Assembly (NCBI GenBank): GCA_030549335.1 | Contig: CM060187.1 | Location: 1,550,001 to 1,614,000 of the forward strand | Direction: 5' to 3' | Source of the DNA: Pontederia crassipes | Lineage: Eukaryota > Streptophyta > Magnoliopsida > Commelinales > Pontederiaceae | Length of the DNA stretch: 64,000 nucleotides | Part shown: piece by piece, positions 57,591 through 64,000 of the stretch | How the letters are laid out: each line of letters begins with the position of its first letter | Numbering within the stretch: position 1 is the first letter of the stretch | Position numbers and translations under genes: made by a program | The notes under the pieces: generated by a model | The model's database searches: none | What the model was told of the DNA's origin: nothing | Seen by the model: only the letters and a program-made list of their open reading frames with translations

Positions 57591-58990
57591 GTTATGTAAG
57601 CCTTCACTTGCTCAACAAAAAAAAAAAAGAGATGATGTACAATATTTTTTACATAGCATCTCTATCCCCTAAAAATAGTGGAGTTGCGTTGGAGCCAGAT
57701 GGCCCGATCGATCATGTATGATGTGTTGAGCATGGGACATGGAAAAAAGAGGTGCTCAATGTCCTCCGACTCACATAGAGCACATGTAGGGTCATCTTGC
57801 AATGTCCAAGTAGCTTTGTAAACTTTGGCGAGGATCCTGTCGCGTCTCAACAATCAAGAGAAAATTCTGACTTTGATCAGTGTGCATGAATGTTAATTCT
57901 GAAGGCAGTAGGATCCTATGTTGATTGAGATTGTACTGCTTGGGAGCAATTGCCTCGAAACTCCTCTCTCTTAGTGACCAACTAACTAGAGCCTGTCGTT
58001 TGCTCTGGAGACATCTGGATGATAACTCGCGACGAGAAGTAGCTTGATAAGTCCTCAAACGCTCGACAAGGCAGACCTGGAGTGTGGTGTCCATAGTCCT
58101 ATTATATATAATCAGAAACTGCTGTTGTTGGGCCGCTGAAACTGCTGCAAGACTGGGGAGCATCATGGCAAATGTATGCTTGGGTAAAGGTCGCTTCCGG
58201 GGAAGAATAATGGAGACTCCATGCTAAAAGGTTGACTGTCAACGTGGGAGGCGCGATTGCGAGTCCCATGTTAGATATCAGCCATAGCATGCGAAAAAAA
58301 TTTTGCTCCATAGGTTCCTCCCTTGGTCACATGGTTCAACCCACTCATCGTGCTAGTCCAGCGCAGATTTCAAACACCAAGCCTGCCCTGTGAAAATAGT
58401 CGGCCGATCTACAGAACCAAATGTATCCCGGAAACTAACCATACTACAACTATGTCTAAAGAACCTGCTCGTTCTGGATACTATCGTGGGAACCGAAAAA
58501 AAACCTGTGCCTACGTGTTCGTGCACTTGTGCTGGCAACCCAATACAAACATTTAGTATATAGGAAGCGACAAAAGGATTCAAAAGCATTGGGCATCCTT
58601 CGTGGGAGCTCCAGGCATGTAACTCCATCCGCCAATAATCAGGGTCCATTCATAGTATCCAGTGTATCTATTTGATAGTGGTAATGACTGCTAAAGTGTT
58701 GAAGGGTGTCCGCAACTCCTCACCATAAAGGATTTTCTTCCACGGTCATGTCAATGGAGATAGAAGATGACTTGGCATGATTCATCCTCAACCGATCTGT
58801 CATCGAAGAATAAAGTGTCATCCGCATACTATAGGAATGAAACTAGACTGCATCTGCCTTGGTCTGTGGAAAAAAGATTAATGATACTTTTGCTGCATGC
58901 TGAGAAAGTCCATGGAGCCAGAGCAAATACTGCTAGCACAAAAGGCAAGATAGATGGGACACACAAAAGGAATCTTGAGCCGTATGAGGT
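57590..58990 (-). mobile_element. LINE remnant, minus strand
   Basis: The minus strand at 57,662-57,853 reads RRDRILAKVYKATW, the zinc-binding CALCESEDIEHLFFPCPM and RAIWLQRNSTIFRG. This is the zf-RVT domain that ends plant LINE reverse transcriptase proteins, with the same RAIWLQRN motif as the fragment at 55,700-56,035. Upstream on the minus strand (57,860-58,760) only broken frames remain. Its 3' end runs into a poly-T stretch on the minus strand (poly-A on +, 57,615-57,629). Confidence 0.62.
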
Positions 58991-59004
58991 AGGAAACTCT
59001 CAAG

Positions 59005-60411
59005 TACGGTGGACACCAGAAATCCACCCTAAAAGTTTTGGACATTTAGGGCAATTTCACGCCGTTAGCCCGTTCGCCATACATCATTTAATAGCGGAAG
59101 ACTTGACAGTGTAGAGAAATCATAATAGATAAAAACTTTCTATTAATTATATCATACTAATACTTCAGAAAACATCAAGTGTCTAAACCTTCAGTACATC
59201 ATTAACCTCAATGTTCACATAGAACTAAAAGACTTATTTAAACTTAAGCATGCGCAACACTTTGTTACGAGCTCGAGCTGTCAGCCATCACTTAATCTTG
59301 GTTACCTGTACGGAATCAGAGTGCAGGATTCCCAATTACATCAATAGGTCATACATGCCATACTATCTTATAGTACATGCGATGCATAATCATCATAATA
59401 ACAATAACATATAAACATGCATGCCATGAACTATTTCATAAACCTTACATGACATTACATCATACTTACATTCATTCTTCATATAACATTTAGAAAGTAT
59501 AAACATCATGTCATACCTCTTATTTCAGATCCACCATCTGCACATATCATACAATAGAAATATACATTCATATCATTCATGACATAACTTATCATTTCAT
59601 TGTCATGTACATCCTAAGAGTTTCTTCATAACTCATTGATCCTTACTTCTTGATTTCTTTCATATTTTACATCTCCTGAGGGTTGCTTTATGATCCTTTG
59701 GATCTTCTTTCATTCTTGTTTTCTTTCTTTATTATGTGATTCTTCATGTGTCATCTTCATCCTTCATCTTTATCACGTAATACTATCTTGACTTTCATTC
59801 ATATCACAAGTCATACTTGGGAACACATACATATTAATAGTGAGGGACTTTATTCCTAGTCATCTTTAGGAATACACACTTTATGATGAGAGACATTGTT
59901 CCTTGGAAAGTACTTACACAAATGTAGGATTTTACATCTCAGACTTCGGTCTCCTTGAAGTACATACATAAGTGTAGGACTTTTCTTTCCATCTTTGCTT
60001 CATCATCATCTTAAATTTCTTTCTTTGTTATAAGATACTTCGAAGTTATTCACTTTTCTTCTTTCTTTATCTTATAACATCTTTGATCTTAACATAGTTG
60101 AAAGAATCATTCACATAATCACATTGGCTATCTAAGCCACATCCTTGGGAACACGCACATCATAATAGTGAGGGACTTTATTCCAAAGAATACACATTAT
60201 AATAGTGAGGGACTTTATTCCGAGGAATACACACTATAATAGTGAGGGACTTTATTATAGGGAATACACACTTTTTGATAAGGGACTTTGTTCCCTGAGA
60301 AGCACATGCACAAATGCAGCACTTTACTTCACGGGCTTAAGTCCCTTAAAGTACATACGTAGGTGCAGGACTTTGCTTCTCAACATTTATGAGTGACAGA
60401 CATTCTTCAAT
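59005..60411 (-). mobile_element. LTR fragment related to the solo LTR at 12,625-15,169 (minus strand)
   Basis: The stretch gttagcccgttcgcca, then agcggaag (59,060-59,100), parallels gttagcccattcgcca, then agcggaagc, at 12,685-12,750, in the same orientation. Tandem units of about 40 bp built on gaatacacac, then taatagtgagggactttatt, fill about 60,150-60,285. The fragment ends where the gypsy LTR begins at 60,412, so the gypsy may have inserted into it. Confidence 0.6.
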
Positions 60412-60867
60412 TGATGTAGGAGATGGAGTTGGAGATTACAAAACATGAGATTACTTGGAGTTTGAGTTATTTTAGGAATTGAGTTTGAGTTATTTTAGAT
60501 ATTTGCTGATTAGTATTTAGTTTTGGTATTTAGTTGCTGTTAGTATTTAATTTTTGTTGAGTTAATATTTCCTTATCTAGTCTATTGAGAGCCATACTTA
60601 GGGTGAAATTTGTATTGCTGAACCCTATGAAAGGGAACTGAGTTATTTGGTGACATTATTGCTATTCAGACCTTTTAGAAACAATTGTTTCTTTCTCTTA
60701 GTATTCTCCAAGTTGCAGTGCAGATACGTCTCGTACTGTGTTTTCTTGACACCTTTGTGTCTCGTTGTTTTCTTTGCATGCCAGTTTTAATATGCTTGTC
60801 GTATCAGGTTGCTACGATGACCCGCATGAATTAATTCTGCTGCTGTGCCGCCACTGCCCCCTCATCA
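60412..60867 (+). repeat. 5' LTR of a Ty3/gypsy element running off the window
   Basis: A 456-bp LTR with ends TGATGTAGG and CCTCATCA. Directly after it lies the primer site attggtatcatagcc. The partner 3' LTR is outside the window. The exact left end is inferred from the inverted TGATG/CATCA and the primer site. Confidence 0.7.
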
Positions 60868-61021
60868 ATTGGTATCATAGCCAATCAAGATCCACCCTCA
60901 TCTCAAACCCTAATTTTGTCCTCAGCCAGCCGTCTACAGCCGTCTACGGCACCCACCCTCATCTCAAACCCTAATTTTGCCCTCAACCAGACGTCTACAG
61001 TAATCGTGCTACAATGCAGTT

Positions 61022-62040
61022 TTGCAAGGTGTCCATTGGTATCAACAACCGTTGTTCTATACCATGGATGATGCTCCTATCCGTGCTGAATTTGACGAAG
61101 TGAAGGATGAACTTTATCAACTCAATGAACGATTTAATGAGGTGATGACGTTGCTTCAGGATCGACTGCCTCCTCGTGTGCAACCTATTCCTCCTCAACA
61201 ATCGAGACAGCCACTTCGAAATCGTCGTTTCCAACCTGTTCGTGGTGGAGAACAAGAAGATGATGTCAGTTTGTGCAAAACAGACAAAGTTACCATATGA
61301 AGATGGAAATACTCACCTTCAATGAACAATTTCATATGAAAGATTTTTTGGATTGACTCTCAGAAGTAGACAGATTCTTTGATAATGTTTATGTTCTAGA
61401 ACATAAACAAGCCAAGATGGTAGCCTTCAAACTAAAAGTCAGCATGGTGGGATCAAGTGCAGATAATGCGTCTTCGATAATAAAAGCAACCTGTTCGATC
61501 TTGGGACAAAATAAAGAAGTTGATTAGAGCACGATTTCTTCCACCTGATTATTCAACATATTTTATACCAACAACTCTGCAATTGCCGTCAAGGATATAG
61601 AACTGTGGCTGATTATACAACTGAATTCTTTCGTCTAATTGCTTGTAATGACATGATGGAAAGTGATCAGCAACAAATTGCTCGGTTTGTCAATGGCCTG
61701 CGTTCCAATGTTCGTAATCGTGTCGAAGAGCAGCTCACCTATACATTAGCTGATACCATTTCTCTTGCTGAAAGAATGGAGCGCCAAATTGAACGAGCAT
61801 CACGTGCTGCATTCTTATCTAGCAGACTTCCTCTACAACGAAATTTCTGCTAGAGTTGACACCAACTAAGACAGCACTGAAAGGTGCAACTTCTGCCACC
61901 ACAAATGAACAACCTGTCGATAAATGGCAGCCAACGCTTCAACGGCAAGAAGGGCGAGCAAATCTTTATACTCAACAAAATACCATCACATGTTATAGAT
62001 GTTATCATCGTGGACATCGGTCTAATGAATGTCCTTAATG
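61022..62040 (+). pseudogene. gypsy gag with zinc knuckle
   Basis: The frames read DELYQLNERFNEVMTLLQDR (coiled coil), then DFLD, a stop, LSEVDRFFDNVYV, EHKQAKMVAFKLKV, VADYTTEFFRLIACNDMME, QQIARFVNGLRSNVRNRVE and TLADTISLAERMERQIERA. They end with the CCHC knuckle CYRCYHRGHRSNECP at 61,991-62,035. This is a Retrotrans_gag-type capsid protein of plant gypsy elements. Many stops and at least three frame changes occur, including one after 61,297. Confidence 0.82.
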
Positions 62041-62214
62041 TCCTATTGTGAATTTAAAGGTGAAGCAGCGACAGATGGCGAAGAAGATGAAGATAAGAAT
62101 GCTAATGATATTGAGTATGCAGACGAGGAAGGAGAACACATGGCCTATGTAATCCGACGCCTCATGTTCACACCAAAGAAAGAGGATGACATACAAAAAT
62201 ACAATATTTTTTAG

Positions 62215-64000
62215 TCACGAGGTATTGTCAATGGTAAACTATGTGATATAATTATTGACAACGGGAGCTCGGACAACATAGTATCACAACTGATGGTAAA
62301 CCGTTTGAAATTGGAGACAGAACCTCACCCCTGCCCTTATAAGATTGGGTGGATTTGAAAGAATACTGAAATTGAAGTTTTCTCTACGTGCAAAGTAGCA
62401 TTTTCTATTGGTAAAAGATACAAAGATGAACTTATCTGTGATGTAGTGGCTATGGATACGTGTCAACTGATTCTTGGGCGACCTTGGCAATTTGACTGTA
62501 GTGTTACTCACAATGGTCGTACTAATTCGTATTCTTTTAAGAAGGATGGACACCATATCATATTAGCTTCTCTTACCAAAGGAATTTAGTCGAAACCTAA
62601 ACTCAACAACCGCACATGTATGATAGTTGGACCTAAAGAATTTCGTGCGGAAATTCGATCTGCTCAAAAGTTGTTTGCTATTCCGGTGAAGCCAAAGAGT
62701 ACTGACTCGTCTTACAACTTTAGCTTTTCCGATATCCTCATCTCACTACAACATCTGTTAAACGAATTTAAAAATGTCATGTCAAAAGATTTGCCACCTA
62801 GTTTGCCATCATTAAGAGACATTCAACACTGAATTGATCTGGTACCCGGTGCAAGCCTTCCGAACCTCGCTCACTATCGAATGAGCCCTAAAGAGCATGC
62901 TGCCCTATAGGAGATAGTTTCAGAGTTGATTGCAAGAGGTTACGTACAAGAGAGCATTAGTCCATGTGTTGTACCTGCATTTTTGGTACCTAAGAAGGAT
63001 GGAAGTTGGCGAATGTGTGGGGAATAGTAGAGCCATCAACAAAATCATTATTAGATCTTTTTCTCCTAAAAAAAAAATCATTATTAGATACAGATTCTCA
63101 ATTCTGCGATTGGAGGATATGTTTGATATGTTATGTGGAGCCACTATTTTCTCCAAGCTTGATTTAAGGAGTGGGTACCATTAGATTCGGATTTGAGAGG
63201 GAGACGAATGGAAGACAACCTTCAAGACGAAAGAAGGCTGCTATGAGTGGCTAGTTATGCCCTTCGGTCTTTCAAATGCACCAAGTACCTTCATGCGTCT
63301 CATGAACCAAGTCCTCAGGCCGTTCATTGGCCGATTCCTGGTGGGCCGATTCCCAGTGGTATACTTTGATGATATTCTCATCTATAGTCGATCAACAACC
63401 GAGCATTTTTAGCATCTCCGAGAGGTACTCCAAACACTTCACATTCACAAATTATATCTTAATCCTCATAAATGTTGTTACATACAGTCACAACTACTGT
63501 TCTTGGGGTTCTTGGTTGGTGCTGACGGCATAAAGGTCGACCCAACCAAGGTGCAAGCTATATCCGAGTGGCCGACACCAAAGAATGTTGCCGAAGTGCG
63601 ACGTTTCTATGGGCTAGCATCTTTCTATCGACGCTTTATTCGTGACTTCAGCACAATCATGGCTCCTATCACCCCTTGCCTCAAGAAAATTAATTTTCAG
63701 TGGGGAGAAGAGGCAACACGAAGCTTTGAAGTTATCAAAACCAAGTTGACCTCGGCGCCCATGCTTGCGTTGCCAGACTTTGACAAAGTATTTGAGGTCG
63801 AATGTGATGCTTCCAGGATTGGAATTGGAGCAGTCCTATCTCAAGCCCAACATCCTATTGCCTTCCATAGCGAGAAGGTCAATGAAACACGATGTAGATG
63901 GAGCACATATGAGCAAGAATATTATGCGGTAATTCGAGCTGTAAAACACTGGGAGCACTATTTGCTATAGCAAGAGTTTGTTTAGTTCACTGATCATGAA
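62215..64000 (+). pseudogene. gypsy pol: protease, reverse transcriptase and RNase H (partial, window edge)
   Basis: Protease: LCDIIIDNGSSDNIVSQLMV, with Asn-Gly-Ser in place of Asp-(S/T)-Gly as Asp-Asn-Gly-Ser, and CQLILGRPWQFD. Reverse transcriptase: [50 protein letters not shown] and LFLGFLV. RNase [18 protein letters not shown] and [17 protein letters not shown]. The order is that of Ty3/gypsy pol. Stops occur after CGE (about 63,027), before the QIRI motif and before HLRE. Two short insertions duplicate nearby bases (63,040-63,090 and 63,335-63,360). The integrase would follow beyond the window. Confidence 0.87.

Noticed and set aside
58323..59114. Short + strand open frames between the LINE and LTR fragments
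   Set aside because: They are antisense or chance frames in LINE-derived sequence with no recognised domain.

Overview
This window looks like nuclear DNA from a flowering plant. Every recognisable piece is plant-type: CACTA, Mutator, hAT-like and Helitron DNA transposons, Ty1/copia and Ty3/gypsy retrotransposons with initiator-Met-type primer sites, a 5'-truncated Au-like SINE, LINE remnants, and introns with GT..AG borders. The only host gene I recognise is GLE1, an mRNA-export factor of the nuclear pore. I saw no bacterial operon, tRNA, rRNA or CRISPR array. The sequence alone does not identify the species.

Layout. Positions 1-34,045 appear to be one or more ancient autonomous Helitrons on the + strand, broken up by later insertions. 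An RPA-like (single-stranded-DNA-binding) gene runs from about 110 to 15,709. It is interrupted by a 9.36-kb CACTA element in an intron (774-10,131, TSD TAA), itself carrying a copia element (2,402-6,256, TSD CTCTA); by a truncated copia (10,263 to about 11,985); and by a minus-strand solo LTR (12,625-15,169). The gene's last exon is duplicated as a perfect 78-nt inverted repeat. The Rep/helicase gene follows. A minus-strand copia (20,341-27,483) lies in its upstream part and holds a truncated Mutator-like element with two divergent genes. A 2.08-kb solo LTR (29,581-31,658, TSD GAAGA) splits a Rep coding exon. The Rep gene is dead: a stop codon sits at a catalytic tyrosine position, the Walker A lysine is lost, and the gene ends just after Walker A.

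Positions 34,615-44,950 hold non-coding elements: a minus-strand non-autonomous Helitron, a copia tail, an hAT-type MITE with an 11-bp duplication, and a roughly 3.5-kb long-inverted-repeat element with GC-rich arms whose loop carries a Mutator-type MITE (9-bp TSD).

Positions 45,900-56,976 hold GLE1. Six exons lie on the + strand (52,838-56,976), but the apparent first coding exon is on the minus strand at 45,901-46,239. Between them lies an old gypsy LTR containing a very young non-coding LTR element (48,016-52,356; LTRs differ at 3 of 667 positions). This suggests an inversion through GLE1 intron 1, or an assembly error. A SINE and two LINE remnants sit in or after the GLE1 introns.

Positions 59,005-64,000 are an old LTR fragment followed by a degenerate gypsy element running off the window end.

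The value of the window is mainly historical: nested insertions with readable target-site duplications, plus a possibly rearranged essential gene. I did not find a convincing new functional system. The best candidates for a second look are the GLE1 rearrangement, the perfect 78-nt hairpin, the palindromic 56-bp array and the young non-coding retroelement.
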